From assembly GCA_044235425.1 (NCBI GenBank), contig JBIIHW010000028.1, positions 9,395 to 73,394 on the forward strand: a stretch of DNA of 64,000 nt, written 5' to 3'. Position numbers and translations under genes: made by a program. Positions within the stretch are counted from its first letter, which is position 1. Each line of letters opens with the position of its first letter. Of this stretch, positions 9,464-19,539 are shown piece after piece. The notes below the pieces were generated by a model. The model did not search any database, had not been told where the DNA came from, and saw only the letters and a list, made by a program, of their open reading frames with translations. The DNA is from JBJSXJ01 sp044235425 (lineage in GTDB: Bacteria; Planctomycetota; Planctomycetia; Pirellulales; Pirellulaceae).

Positions 9464-9988
9464 TCACTTGATTTTATCGAGCAGGCTATCGATATCTTTT
9501 TCACGCGGATTGGATTTTGGATCTGCCGATTTGGTTTCGTCGATCCCCAGCACCTTAGCAGCCTTCTCCAGGTTTACCGCGGGGTCGCTTCCGCTCTTCC
9601 CACCCGCCTTTCCCGTTGCCGTCTGGCCAGAGGCCGTCGTCGCATCCGCCTTGATATCTGCATCGCCACTGCCGCTCTTCGCGGCGTTTGGCGACGTCGA
9701 GTCACCGGGGGGGGTCGCTGGCTTTCCGCTCGCGGCTGACGCTCCGGAAACCGTCGCTCCTGTTTCCCCATTCATCCCGCCGCCAATAAAAAACGGGCCC
9801 ACGGTAAACAGTGCCATGATCAGGACACAACCCACAAATGCTTGCACGGTGGCGCGCACCAGACCGCTCTCGGCCAAGCTGCCCAGCATCTCTTTCGTGT
9901 TTTTGCCTTTCAGGGCGGCGAGGTATTGCTGCAGCTCCTGCAGCGTTGCGCCACCATGTTCTTTCAGGTTTCGTAGTTCGTTACCCAT
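9464..9988 (-). CDS. Small single-pass membrane protein of the ExbB/ExbD operon
   Basis: The product has about 174 residues from the ATG at 9988, which follows the upstream ExbD stop by one base. An in-frame extension to 10078 would overlap exbD and is discounted. Residues 1-50 are helical and charged (LQELQQYLAALKGKNTKEML). One transmembrane helix follows (FVGCVLIMALFTVGPFFIGGG), then a Gly/Ala/Ser/Thr-rich disordered tail ending EKDIDSLLDKIK. I do not recognise the family. Position and tight spacing suggest an accessory subunit of the neighbouring ExbBD-type motor. Confidence 0.7.
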   Translation of the reverse strand: MGNELRNLKEHGGATLQELQQYLAALKGKNTKEMLGSLAESGLVRATVQAFVGCVLIMALFTVGPFFIGGGMNGETGATVSGASAASGKPATPPGDSTSPNAAKSGSGDADIKADATTASGQTATGKAGGKSGSDPAVNLEKAAKVLGIDETKSADPKSNPREKDIDSLLDKIK

Positions 9989-9989
9989 A

Positions 9990-10391
9990 CTATTTTTTTT
10001 CCTCAAGGATATGAACCAACTCGCCCCCCGCCTCGCTAATCGCCTCGATGACGGGTTCAAACTGCATCGCCTGGGCATCGCGATGCACCTTCAACAAAAC
10101 CACTCGATCACCTGCAGCTGAATCTCCGAGCAATTCCTTCACTTGAGCGGCCAGCTGAGCGGCACCAATTTGCTGGCCATTCAAATGCAACTTGCTTTCG
10201 CTATCGATCAGGACACTAGCCTTCGCGACACCCGCACTTTCCACCTTGCTGCTCGACGCCGGTGTCCAGTTCAAGTGACTATCATCCGTCGCTCGCGCCA
10301 GAATCACGAAGAAGATGAGCAGATTAAAAGCGATATCTCCCATCGCTACGCTCGGCACTTCCACTTTATGTTTCTTACGAGTGATTTTCAT
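9990..10391 (-). CDS. exbD: ExbD/TolR-family proton-channel subunit (second copy)
   Basis: The 133-residue product has the ExbD plan: a short cytoplasmic N-terminus (KKHKVEVPSVAMGDIAFNLLIFFVIL), one transmembrane helix carrying the conserved Asp of the proton path (MGDIAFNL), and a periplasmic domain with VLIDSESKLHLNG and VVLLKVHRDAQ. It pairs with the ExbB-type protein at 10840-11871 to use proton-motive force on an envelope partner. The stop lies 1 bp before the next gene, and the upstream exbD stops 11 bp before this start, so translation is likely coupled. Confidence 0.88.
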   Translation of the reverse strand: MKITRKKHKVEVPSVAMGDIAFNLLIFFVILARATDDSHLNWTPASSSKVESAGVAKASVLIDSESKLHLNGQQIGAAQLAAQVKELLGDSAAGDRVVLLKVHRDAQAMQFEPVIEAISEAGGELVHILEEKK

Positions 10392-10402
10392 AGCAGTCTA
10401 AA

Positions 10403-10837
10403 TTATTGCCCGCCGACCGCGACGGTTCGCTCTTCTTCACGCTGGATCGTAACCGTGCCACCCGCCTCTTCCACTCGCCCAGTCACGTCGATCCAAAACT
10501 CGTACGGCGTATCCGGACGACTTTTCACCACGACGACTCGATCTTCCGGACGCGCGCGCCCCGCCAGCATGCTGCGCAGTCTCCCGGTGAACTCACGCTG
10601 TGGTACCAAGTCGCCATTGATCGCCGCCGTCGTTCGAGTCAGCGAGATTTCAATGTTCTTCGTCTGCTGCTGATTCTTGGATTGCTCTTCACTGCGTGGC
10701 AGCAGCTGCTTGCGCCCGCTATCCGGTTGCACACTGGCGCAGACCAAAAAGAAAATAATCAAGTTAAAGGCGATGTCGCCGGTCGCCACCGAGGGCGGTT
10801 CGATCAACAAATTACCTGTAGTTCGCCGGATACGCAC
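10403..10837 (-). CDS. exbD: ExbD/TolR-family proton-channel subunit (first copy)
   Basis: The 144-residue product shares with the next gene the N-terminal pattern PPSVATGDIAFNLIIFFLV, including the Asp expected in the transmembrane helix. Its periplasmic half (IEISLTRTTAAINGDLVP, VVVVKSRPDTPYEFWIDV) is longer and diverged. Two adjacent different ExbD subunits with one ExbB suggest a heteromeric motor. The start lies 2 bp after the exbB stop. Confidence 0.88.
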   Translation of the reverse strand: MRIRRTTGNLLIEPPSVATGDIAFNLIIFFLVCASVQPDSGRKQLLPRSEEQSKNQQQTKNIEISLTRTTAAINGDLVPQREFTGRLRSMLAGRARPEDRVVVVKSRPDTPYEFWIDVTGRVEEAGGTVTIQREEERTVAVGGQ

Positions 10838-10839
10838 AA

Positions 10840-11871
10840 CTACTTTTCCTGTCGCGTGAGTGCCAACTGCAACGTCACCGCCTCAATCAATTCGCTCGCC
10901 GATTCTTCCACGTCGAGCACGAAGCGATTGATGACACTCGTGAAGTAATTGAAGGCCATGAAAGCGGGAATACCAACAATCAGCCCCAGCACGGTGGTGA
11001 GCAGCGAAACTTTAATACCGGCGGCCGCGGACTCCACGATGTTCGTCTTCCCCATTTGTCGCACAATATCATCGAACGACACCACCATCCCTTGCACGGT
11101 TCCGAGAAAACCAAGCATCGGCGCGACGCTGGAGACTGTGGCCAGAATGGGCAGATGACGCTCTAAAGCGGCGACGATATGAACGCTGTTGTCGTCGATG
11201 CCTTTGACAACCTGCTCTTCAATCTTTGCTGGATCATAATCCAGCCGACGCAGAATCAGGTACTTTCGCAGGCCAGCGGACAACACAGCCGGCACCGGCC
11301 CTTGCTCGCTATCACAAAGCTTCATCGCCTCTTCGACTTTATCTTCTTGTAAGAGATTTTGCACTTTCGTGCGCAGGGCGGTCGTGTCGGTGGTGAGCAT
11401 CTTGAGACTGCGGAATCGTTCGATCATCACTCCAGCAGCCAGGATTCCCAGGAGCAAAATTGGCCACATAAAAAAGCCGCCCTCAATCATGTACCCCAGG
11501 GCACCAGAACTCATGACTTTGCTGAGCAGTTCCGAGACCCCACCGGCACTCGTCGCCGCCGCATCTCCAGCTGCAGGCTCCGTCGCTCCAGGTGTCGCAG
11601 CATCAGCACTCGCATTGCCGCCATTCGCTTTCGCCGCTGCGTGCGGTGACGCACCGCCAACCTCGGTCGGGGCACCTTCGGACGCACCGCCGCCGGCGGA
11701 ATTGGCTGCACCACCGGGTGCCGCCGGATTCGCGCTTGCCGAGTCTGCGGCTGGAGTGGCGGCGGCTGGAGTGGCGGCGGCACCGTTTTGCGCGGCTGAC
11801 ACGTCGCCCGCTGGCCTCGCCGTTGGTTGTGCCAGGAGAGAAAGTCCAACAATCAGAGCGGTAATACTCAT
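10840..11871 (-). CDS. exbB: ExbB/TolQ/MotA-family proton-channel protein with Ala/Gly/Pro-rich N-terminal extension
   Basis: The 343-residue product begins with a signal-like helix (MSITALIVGLSLLAQPTA), followed by about 85 residues of Ala/Gly/Pro-rich low-complexity sequence. The TolQ/ExbB core then starts with a transmembrane helix (GGFFMWPILLLGILAAGVMIERF), a cytoplasmic region, and two helices ending in the signature VAPMLGFLGTVQGMV and LLTTVLGLIVGIPAFMAFNYF. The family forms a pentameric inner-membrane channel that couples proton flow to periplasmic work. Upstream lie the two TPR/surface-module genes; downstream the ExbD genes. The N-terminal extension is common in planctomycete homologues, as far as I recall. 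Confidence 0.9.
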   Translation of the reverse strand: MSITALIVGLSLLAQPTARPAGDVSAAQNGAAATPAAATPAADSASANPAAPGGAANSAGGGASEGAPTEVGGASPHAAAKANGGNASADAATPGATEPAAGDAAATSAGGVSELLSKVMSSGALGYMIEGGFFMWPILLLGILAAGVMIERFRSLKMLTTDTTALRTKVQNLLQEDKVEEAMKLCDSEQGPVPAVLSAGLRKYLILRRLDYDPAKIEEQVVKGIDDNSVHIVAALERHLPILATVSSVAPMLGFLGTVQGMVVSFDDIVRQMGKTNIVESAAAGIKVSLLTTVLGLIVGIPAFMAFNYFTSVINRFVLDVEESASELIEAVTLQLALTRQEK

Positions 11872-11917
11872 GCTAAGCTCAACATCAATTCCATCACAAA
11901 CGATTCACCATCCACAC

Positions 11918-11982
11918 AGACCACGAACACAGACCACGAACACAGACCACGAACACAGACCACGAACACAGACCACGAACAC
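11918..11982 (-). repeat. 13-bp minisatellite (AGACCACGAACAC on + strand), five copies
   Basis: Five exact 13-bp units run from 11918 to 11982, in the 149-bp gap between the giant TPR gene and exbB. The array would be transcribed within the operon as a leader segment before exbB. Confidence 0.95.
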
Positions 11983-12020
11983 AGGTCAGGACCAACCCCG
12001 GTCGCTTCGGGTTATCGGGC

Positions 12021-15000
12021 TTACGGCGGATCAGCGCTGGCCGCATCCGCTTCAAACTGCTGCAACATTTCGGGCAGCGCCAGGCGACCTCGAGCATACT
12101 TCGCCGCCTCACTGGCGGGATAATCCCAGCGACAGCGATTATAGCGCCGAAACGCTTCCAGATTATTCGCGGCCAAGCGGAAGCTTTCGCCCGACCAGAA
12201 GAGCGCATCGGCCGCCAGATTGTCATCTGGAAAAACCTTTCCGAAGCGATCGAACGACTGGCCCGCCTTCAAATACTGCTTGCCTTTGTAGTAACACTGA
12301 CCGACGCGGAACGCCATGCGCGGACCATGCTGATGGCCCGTGAAACGCTCCAGAAACTTTTCGCCAACTTGAGCCGCAATTGCAAACTGCTCCGTCTTAT
12401 AAAAATGGTCGCTGATACGGATCATGACGTTGGGAATGAGAGGGCTGCGAGGATGCGTTGCGGCCAGCGTCACATAGGCTTCCAGAGCGAGATCAAATTC
12501 ACCCGCCTCTTCATGGCACTGCGCCAATTTGTACTGAGCGTCGGGTGCCAGTGCATGATCAGAATATTGCCGCAAAATCATTTCGTACGATTTGATCGCC
12601 TCGGCGAACTGCCCGAGCTCTTGCGAGAACTGACCAAGCAGATAGGCGATGCGAGGTGCATGCTTCGGGTCTGGATAGTCCTCCATGACCTCTCGCAAAA
12701 TACGCCGTCCAGCCTCTAAATCCGCATTCTTTTCGTCCGCCCGCTCCAGATTCTTGTGACTCTTGAACAGCTCGAAATAACTTTCCGCGATGCGGAATTT
12801 TGTTTCCACCGCCAAGGTTTCGTTCGCAAACGTTTTTGAGAACGCCGCCACCAGCCCATCCGTGCCGATGACCACTGGCATTTCTTGTACCAGCTCCAGC
12901 GTCCCCGACTCGCCACTCGCCGCATCATCCACGTAGCGCACTCGCAGCGTATCGCCGAAGTAGGTTTCGACTGCCGGATCCGCCGCCACCAAATTGTCGA
13001 CGGTCGGTTTTTCCATCGCCTTGAGTGTGAACGATCCGGTGAACACTCCGCTGTGTGCCAATGTTTCCTCGAGTTTCACGATCTCTTTTTCGCCGAGATC
13101 GCCTGTGATCTCGACCGTCACGTGATCGCGTTCGTCCGTCGCGTCATGATCGGCATCGATTACTCGCACAAAAAGTTTTTCACCGACATGCAGCCGTTCG
13201 ACCGGTTTCTCATACTCACGATCCGTGATCGCCAATTCACCATTGGAGATGAGGCGTCCTCGAGCGGTCAGATTGGTGGCTTGCCCCTTGGGTCGAGCGG
13301 CATCACGATAAGTCGCGATGATCTGGTCCTTGCCGGTCACATTCAGGACGCGTGTGACAAGGTTCGTCCCCAGGTTACCGCCATCGTTGTCGTCAATCTT
13401 CACCTTACCGAGCAAACCGCGTGGCATTTCGGCCGTAAGCGGCACCGTGGCAGGACTGCTCTGGCTGCCCAGCTGCAAAATCACTTGGCCGACAAATCGT
13501 CCTTCCTCCAGTGCTCGAATGTTCCCGGTGTCTCCGGTGACACCACTCAGTTCACCCGAGATTACACACGCGACATCGACCGACGCGCCATCGGTGGTCG
13601 TGAGCGTCACGTTGACCGTACTGCGGCTATCTTTTGCCGCGTCGGGATCGATCACCTCCACCGTGAGTGGAGCTTCAAATGCGACGCCGGAAACTTCACC
13701 GGCCGCCGCGGGCGGCAGGTAAACAGGCGTACCACGTCCAGGCGTTCCAGGCGCGGGTGGAGTCACTCGCGAACGTAGAATGCGAATCCGACCTTCCGCA
13801 GGTTCATTCACGTAGACCGTCGTTTCTCGCGGCACCGCATGGCCTGGAAAGGTATTCTGAGCGTCGATGTAACGCAGGTAGATGCGATCACCAGCTTTGA
13901 CCGACAAGGGCGAGTCGGGCGATGACGGAGCGTTCACCACCGCCTCACCAGACTGCGTCCCCGCCTTTTCCTTACTCTCCGGCTTCAAAGCTTTTTCCGG
14001 CTTGTCCGCCTTCTCGGAACTACTTCCCTTTTCGGAATTACTCGGCTTTTCTGGCTTACCCGTCTCCGGTTTGCTGCTCGCCGGCTTCGCTGCTCGCAGC
14101 GCAACGGTATCGATTTCCTTGGTGAAGATGCCGGAGTAATTCTCCGTCTCGGTCGCGATCATGTCGATTGGCTCGTTGTCATTGACCAGCACCTGGAAGC
14201 GAATCGTGTCGCGCTGATCCGTTCGATCCTCGTCATAATCCACGATCTCAACCACGACCCGTTCCCCAGGCTCCACGCGCATTAGATCTTTACGAGTGGT
14301 CACGATGGCGGCGTTGGGCATTCGCTGGAAGTCGTAGCCGATCGATGCCACGCGAGCGTTGTGATAAGTAGCGGTAAGTTTGGCGACGAGCAACTGACTG
14401 CCACCGGTTTCCGATTGCAGTAAATCGTCGGTGTAGGAAGCAGTAACGGTATCGCCGCCAGCAATCTCCAGCACCTCATTATTCGCGAGCGACAAGACGT
14501 CTGTTTTGGTCGGAATATAGATCGCGGTCGGCTGTGTTCCTCCGACTTCAAACATATTGATGGCGACGGCATCACCGCGATACTCATGAACGATGAGCTG
14601 GGTAAACCGTAGCGGGATCGCGGGGAATCGAAACTCCCAGTCGGTCTCTGCCACCGTCACCGTCGGAGCACTGACTGGCTTAGCGGTCGTCTTATTCAGT
14701 CCACTCGGAGTCACTCGCGCGGCAGCCTGTTTCAAGTCGAAATCCTGCGCGCGAAAAGGGGCGAGCGTAATCTGCGATGTGTTTAGATCGGCGCGCGTCC
14801 AGACAGCCGATACGGGCTGCTCGGCTGCCGCCGTGGCTGCCACGATCGTCAATTCATGCGATCCAGCAGTCAACCAAACATCACAGGATCGACCACCGGG
14901 TCCCAGCGCCAGTTCTTCGCGCCCATCCAGCATCAGCGTGGTGCGAGCACCGTCAACTTTGATGCGGGCGGCACCATCCCGAGGCTGTACGAGTTTGCCA

Positions 15001-18000
15001 TGCCAAACGACCGTGTGCGGCTGCTTGGCGGTATTCGAGCCGTCGGTTAGTGACCAGGAGAGATCGGTCACAACTTCGTCCGCGATTGGCTGACCATTCT
15101 TGGTCAGTGCGACGATCTGATTCCAGTCGGCGACCTGGGTAAAATTCGCGGCATAGACACGCCGCCGCATCGCCGCAAACTCGCCAGCCACCGACTCGCG
15201 CACCGCTGGTGGCGGATTGGTGGCCAAGCGGAACCAGAATTCACCATCTTGGCTCCCCCGCAACTCGCCCCGTACGGGAGCGTTTTTCGTCGCATCGGGG
15301 GTTGAGATTTTCACGCGTGCCACGCTACGCAAATCTTTCAAATCCACCGTCAGTTGTTTCGGAGTGGCACCGTCAGGAGCACTCATCCAAAAGCTCTTCG
15401 GATCACGATCGATCGCCATGAGCGGATGATGATCGATAGCCGAATCGGTGGCTCGGGCCCCGGCCGGCAATTCACCGGTCAAGGCCGAACCTTCAAAGAT
15501 GCCAGTATGGGCACCGGTTTCTTTCAGCGTGACTTGCACTTGATCGCCGCTGTCGGCCGCCAGCTTCACGACGATCTTGTCGACTTCATTTCCCAGATCG
15601 CGATCGGCATCCTTTACCCGCAAGTAAACCTGATTGCCGGGCTTGATCTGATTTTCCGGTCGGAACTGCGAGACCCGTTTATCCGCCTCTTGATCATCGG
15701 CCACTTGCTGACGCAATTCATCACTGAACGACCGGGTTTGCTTATCCACAATCTTGCCGCTGGCCGCTTCGAGTCGACCGTCAGCAGCCACCTTGATCTC
15801 CACATCCGACAGCGGAACATTTTTAAACTCCGCTTTGAACTCGGGAGGATAATCACATTTGATGGTGTCCTTCCCCGTCAGCTGCAAGACTCGATCATCT
15901 GGCGTGGCATTGCCTAGTCGAGTCTCCAAATCCACTCGGAACAAACCTTTACCGGCACCGGCGCTGGTGAGATAGATGAGTTCGCTGTCACCGCCCGGCT
16001 CCGTCGTCACTCGCACTGGAATGCGATTGTGACCACGACTGATCCCAAGATCGCCATCATGGACGACGATCGACAGGGGTGTTCCGGGAACGTGACGTCG
16101 CTTGCTCGCGCGTCCCAAACGTCCAACGGTACGGAGCAGGTTGAGCTGATCCATGTAGCGTTCTTCAGCTCCGTAGACCTCAGCGAGTCCGAAGAGGGTT
16201 TGATTGGCGAGTTCCACGTTCGGGACTCGCTCGAGTACGGAGCGAAAAATCTCGCGGGCATCATCACGATCGCCGCGGCGGAATGCCAGCACACCGCGCA
16301 AAAACTCCGCACGCACCACCACATCAACGTCAGGATGTCGAGCCAGACGTTCGAATACCAATTCGGCTTGGTCAAATACCTTCTGCGACATGAAGGTTTC
16401 GCCGATACCGAATTCCGCATCAATCGCAGCGGCCGTATTCGGATATCGATTTACGACCGTAGTGTATTCATTGCGCGCGATATCGAAGCGCTGCGCCTTC
16501 ACATAATTCTTTGCCAGCAGCAGTTGCACGCGGGCTTTTGTTGCATCATCAATCTGCTTGGACTCAGCGTTCTTCACAAGCCAGCCGCGCAGCGTCTCTT
16601 CCACATAGTCGTGATTCTCATCACCACCGGCGGCCATCAATCGTTCGCAAATAGCCGAAACCAGATCCACGGGCAATTCCGCCCGGTTCTCGTCGAACAG
16701 CTTCCGATTCGCCGAATAGGTTTCAAACGCCAGTCGCTCGTCGCCCAGTCGCAGGTGCAAGGTGGCCTGGAAGAGCGGCGCGAGTGGGCTGTTCTCATCC
16801 AGGGTTAAGCCGATGCTGCCCATGCGGGCATAGCTTTGAGTGACCAGATCCCGAGCAACCTTGCGCCGGCCCTCGTCGACATTCGGCAGATTCGCAATCA
16901 TGCCCGTGGCGATCGTGGCAGCGACGGCATAGTCCTTACGCTCGGCAGCCGCGACGGCAAACGTCATCAGGCGATCCCAATCGTAGTACTCGAAGCCCAC
17001 ACTGCGAGTCGCGTCACGATAGGTCATGAGTCGCTGAGTGGGCGTCAATCCCGTGGGCGGTGCCAGTTCTAACAGAGCCAGGTTGGCGGCGGCCGAAATC
17101 GGCTGTAGTTCAAGATCGCGGAGCACTGCAAGGACTTTTGTTTTCACCTCTGGAGTCGCTTTCATGTCGGCGCGAATTCCGTCCAACCACGGCCCGACAA
17201 TGGACCAGTCTAGGTCCCAGGCGCGGAAGGGACGTTCATTCTGGCGAGTGCGGGCGGCACGCAGGACCTGCTCGAACTTGGCCCAATCGCCGGCCGTGTA
17301 GGCGTCACCCGCCAGCCACATCGCATAGCGCCCATGAAAATCGGTTTCCGGCTGCATGAGCGGCTGAATAAAGGCCGCTCGCTGCGCCGGATCCGTGATG
17401 CGGGCTAGCAGTCGACTCGCACATTCGCGGGATTCCAAGTGCGTTGGATCATGCTTGAAACCGCGGTTCAGCCATTCAACAGCCTCCGCATCCAATTTCA
17501 TTTTGACCAGCGAGTCAGCGATGGCCGAAGCATACGTCGGATCAAAGCCGAACTTGTCCGCGGCTTGTTTCGTCCAGCCATACGCTTGCTTGGCAAGTGC
17601 CGGGTCAGCGGCGCGATCGGCCGCCATCAACAATCGACGCCAGACATCGGGGGCCGCCACTGGCGCTTCAATCTTGAGCAGATGCAACGCCGCTTCTTTG
17701 CAGACTTCACCAGGACTGTAATCGGTCGCCGCTTCCAGATAAGCCGCCGCGGCGTTGAAATCGCGAGGGAATCGCTGGCAGTACTGCGCCCAGACGATTG
17801 CTGTCTTGGCGCGATCGGTCGCCGGACCATAACTGCGATAGTAACTGGCTTGAATCGAAAGCAGCGCTTTGGCAAGCGAATCGTTTAAGGTGTTGAAGGT
17901 AGCAGCTTGTCGCAACTGGTCGCGAATTGGTGCGCCAGGGCCGTGCGTCGCATCCCGCTGTTCGAGCCACGCTTTTACAATCGGATCTTGATCTGCAGTC

Positions 18001-19478
18001 GCTAAGGCTGCCGCCGCCATATCGGCGCGTGCCTTGAGATCCTTGTTGGCAGCGGCATTCTTCTGCCAGTTGGCAGGCACACCTCGCAGATAGACATAGT
18101 GAATGAAAGCCTTGCGAACCTGCAGAATTCGAGCCAGATCGGCGCGGAATTCATCATCATTCGGAGCACTTGTAAGCAGCCAATCGGCAGCGGCTGCGGT
18201 GTTGGGATCGTCACTCGGTGATTCAGCCAGCAGTTCACGAACCGCTTGACGCGCCTTGGCAATATCCTTCACGCGATCGCGATAGAGATCAAAGGCCAGA
18301 ACATATCGCAGATATGCCGCCTGATCTTTGTTGGTGCCCAGTGCCGCACGAAGTGCCGCTTCGCTGGCAGCCAACTGCGCCGGCTCCATGCCGTTATTCT
18401 GCACGAACAGACTTGCGTTGTTGTTTGTCACGGCATCTAAGGGCAGCAGAGCTTGCAGCAGTGCGAGTGCCTTAGGCTTGTCACCATCCCGCAACAAGGC
18501 CGACGCCAAGTAACTCTGCAGGATAAGTCGATCGGAACGCTGCGGGTACTTCTGCAGATATTCATTGACGACCGGCTCGAGTTCGGTGGCCTTCACGCCA
18601 GACTGATACAAACGCACGCCAATCTGCTGATGAACAAACGCATTATCATTGATCGCGCGGGCTTTCTTGTAACTGTCAACGGAATTCGCATACTGTCCCA
18701 AGTTGGCAAAATTCTCTGCCATCAAGAGGTGCAGATCACGCGTGGCGCGCGGGTCGCCCACGATGTTTTTGGCCAGCATCGCGGTGCCGGTGACATTGGC
18801 CTTCGCCCACTGCGAGGCGCGACGCCATTCCGTGAATCCCTGCCACCCCACATGGCGCGCAAACTCGGCCGCGGGAAGTTTTGTCAGCATGTCATCGGCC
18901 AGTGTCGCGGCTCGCGTCATTCCTTCGGCGGTGGCCAGCAACGAGTATTGACGCAGCGCGAGAACCCCAAAATGACGCCCCAACTCATCGGGGCCGCGGC
19001 GAGTCCACACCTGCGCACATGCCTCGCCCGCTTTCAATCGATCATCCATCCGCAGCAGTGCTTTTGCTAAACGAATCTCCACAGCCGGCACCTCGGGAGA
19101 CTGCGGATAGCGAGCGATATATTGGCGACAGGTCGCGGCAAAATCTTTATTACGCGAGAGAATTTCGAGTGCATCGAGGAGCTTGAGCATCACCTCTCGG
19201 TGACGCTGATCAGTTCCATGCGTGGCAGTGAACTGCTGCGCGACTCGTGCCAGACCATACACTCGCCCATGCTGATGATAGAGGCTGGTGAGTTTGAACA
19301 GGGCATCTGCCGCTTCCGATGATGAATCTTTGTAGCGGCCCAGATCCGCTTCCCACTGAGCGGCTTGACGATTCACTTCCTCTTCCGTCGGCATTTGAGC
19401 CGCCACGGGAACCTGACAGAGCAGCAGACCGCAGACGACGAATCCCAAGAGGAGCATTCGAGTGACGATTGATTTCAT
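12021..19478 (-). CDS. Giant exported TPR protein with repeated beta-rich surface-type modules (about 2,485 residues)
   Basis: The start at 19478 gives a clear signal peptide (MKSIVTRMLLLGFVVCGLLL ending VAAQ); the open frame reaches further up, but that part is Arg-rich and lacks this feature. Residues about 30-1130 are tetratricopeptide-like helical repeats. Residues about 1130-2230 hold at least five beta-rich modules with the pattern V-x-D-x-D ... D-x-(V/I)-x-V ... L-x-E-T ... (T/S)G(I/V)F-x-G, for example VYLRVKDADRDLGNEVDKI and LFVRVIDADHDATDERDHV. Between two of them is a discoidin-like segment (ATDSAIDHHPLMAIDRDPKS), and near 1800-1850 a Lys/Pro/Ser/Glu linker. Residues about 2230-2485 return to YbgF-like TPRs. 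Modules of this pattern occur in many bacterial and archaeal surface proteins. With the ExbBD motor downstream, a periplasmic or cell-surface scaffold is likely, but the function is unknown. Confidence 0.85.
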   Translation of the reverse strand: MKSIVTRMLLLGFVVCGLLLCQVPVAAQMPTEEEVNRQAAQWEADLGRYKDSSSEAADALFKLTSLYHQHGRVYGLARVAQQFTATHGTDQRHREVMLKLLDALEILSRNKDFAATCRQYIARYPQSPEVPAVEIRLAKALLRMDDRLKAGEACAQVWTRRGPDELGRHFGVLALRQYSLLATAEGMTRAATLADDMLTKLPAAEFARHVGWQGFTEWRRASQWAKANVTGTAMLAKNIVGDPRATRDLHLLMAENFANLGQYANSVDSYKKARAINDNAFVHQQIGVRLYQSGVKATELEPVVNEYLQKYPQRSDRLILQSYLASALLRDGDKPKALALLQALLPLDAVTNNNASLFVQNNGMEPAQLAASEAALRAALGTNKDQAAYLRYVLAFDLYRDRVKDIAKARQAVRELLAESPSDDPNTAAAADWLLTSAPNDDEFRADLARILQVRKAFIHYVYLRGVPANWQKNAAANKDLKARADMAAAALATADQDPIVKAWLEQRDATHGPGAPIRDQLRQAATFNTLNDSLAKALLSIQASYYRSYGPATDRAKTAIVWAQYCQRFPRDFNAAAAYLEAATDYSPGEVCKEAALHLLKIEAPVAAPDVWRRLLMAADRAADPALAKQAYGWTKQAADKFGFDPTYASAIADSLVKMKLDAEAVEWLNRGFKHDPTHLESRECASRLLARITDPAQRAAFIQPLMQPETDFHGRYAMWLAGDAYTAGDWAKFEQVLRAARTRQNERPFRAWDLDWSIVGPWLDGIRADMKATPEVKTKVLAVLRDLELQPISAAANLALLELAPPTGLTPTQRLMTYRDATRSVGFEYYDWDRLMTFAVAAAERKDYAVAATIATGMIANLPNVDEGRRKVARDLVTQSYARMGSIGLTLDENSPLAPLFQATLHLRLGDERLAFETYSANRKLFDENRAELPVDLVSAICERLMAAGGDENHDYVEETLRGWLVKNAESKQIDDATKARVQLLLAKNYVKAQRFDIARNEYTTVVNRYPNTAAAIDAEFGIGETFMSQKVFDQAELVFERLARHPDVDVVVRAEFLRGVLAFRRGDRDDAREIFRSVLERVPNVELANQTLFGLAEVYGAEERYMDQLNLLRTVGRLGRASKRRHVPGTPLSIVVHDGDLGISRGHNRIPVRVTTEPGGDSELIYLTSAGAGKGLFRVDLETRLGNATPDDRVLQLTGKDTIKCDYPPEFKAEFKNVPLSDVEIKVAADGRLEAASGKIVDKQTRSFSDELRQQVADDQEADKRVSQFRPENQIKPGNQVYLRVKDADRDLGNEVDKIVVKLAADSGDQVQVTLKETGAHTGIFEGSALTGELPAGARATDSAIDHHPLMAIDRDPKSFWMSAPDGATPKQLTVDLKDLRSVARVKISTPDATKNAPVRGELRGSQDGEFWFRLATNPPPAVRESVAGEFAAMRRRVYAANFTQVADWNQIVALTKNGQPIADEVVTDLSWSLTDGSNTAKQPHTVVWHGKLVQPRDGAARIKVDGARTTLMLDGREELALGPGGRSCDVWLTAGSHELTIVAATAAAEQPVSAVWTRADLNTSQITLAPFRAQDFDLKQAAARVTPSGLNKTTAKPVSAPTVTVAETDWEFRFPAIPLRFTQLIVHEYRGDAVAINMFEVGGTQPTAIYIPTKTDVLSLANNEVLEIAGGDTVTASYTDDLLQSETGGSQLLVAKLTATYHNARVASIGYDFQRMPNAAIVTTRKDLMRVEPGERVVVEIVDYDEDRTDQRDTIRFQVLVNDNEPIDMIATETENYSGIFTKEIDTVALRAAKPASSKPETGKPEKPSNSEKGSSSEKADKPEKALKPESKEKAGTQSGEAVVNAPSSPDSPLSVKAGDRIYLRYIDAQNTFPGHAVPRETTVYVNEPAEGRIRILRSRVTPPAPGTPGRGTPVYLPPAAAGEVSGVAFEAPLTVEVIDPDAAKDSRSTVNVTLTTTDGASVDVACVISGELSGVTGDTGNIRALEEGRFVGQVILQLGSQSSPATVPLTAEMPRGLLGKVKIDDNDGGNLGTNLVTRVLNVTGKDQIIATYRDAARPKGQATNLTARGRLISNGELAITDREYEKPVERLHVGEKLFVRVIDADHDATDERDHVTVEITGDLGEKEIVKLEETLAHSGVFTGSFTLKAMEKPTVDNLVAADPAVETYFGDTLRVRYVDDAASGESGTLELVQEMPVVIGTDGLVAAFSKTFANETLAVETKFRIAESYFELFKSHKNLERADEKNADLEAGRRILREVMEDYPDPKHAPRIAYLLGQFSQELGQFAEAIKSYEMILRQYSDHALAPDAQYKLAQCHEEAGEFDLALEAYVTLAATHPRSPLIPNVMIRISDHFYKTEQFAIAAQVGEKFLERFTGHQHGPRMAFRVGQCYYKGKQYLKAGQSFDRFGKVFPDDNLAADALFWSGESFRLAANNLEAFRRYNRCRWDYPASEAAKYARGRLALPEMLQQFEADAASADPP

Positions 19479-19539
19479 GGTCAATTTCCCGATGGAGGGA
19501 AGAGGCAGGTGGCACACGATCAGGCGGGCAGGGGGGAGG

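Noticed and set aside
11918..11982. CRISPR-like short repeats here and at the other minisatellites.
   Set aside because: Units are directly adjacent with no spacers, 8-33 bp long, and no cas gene is present.
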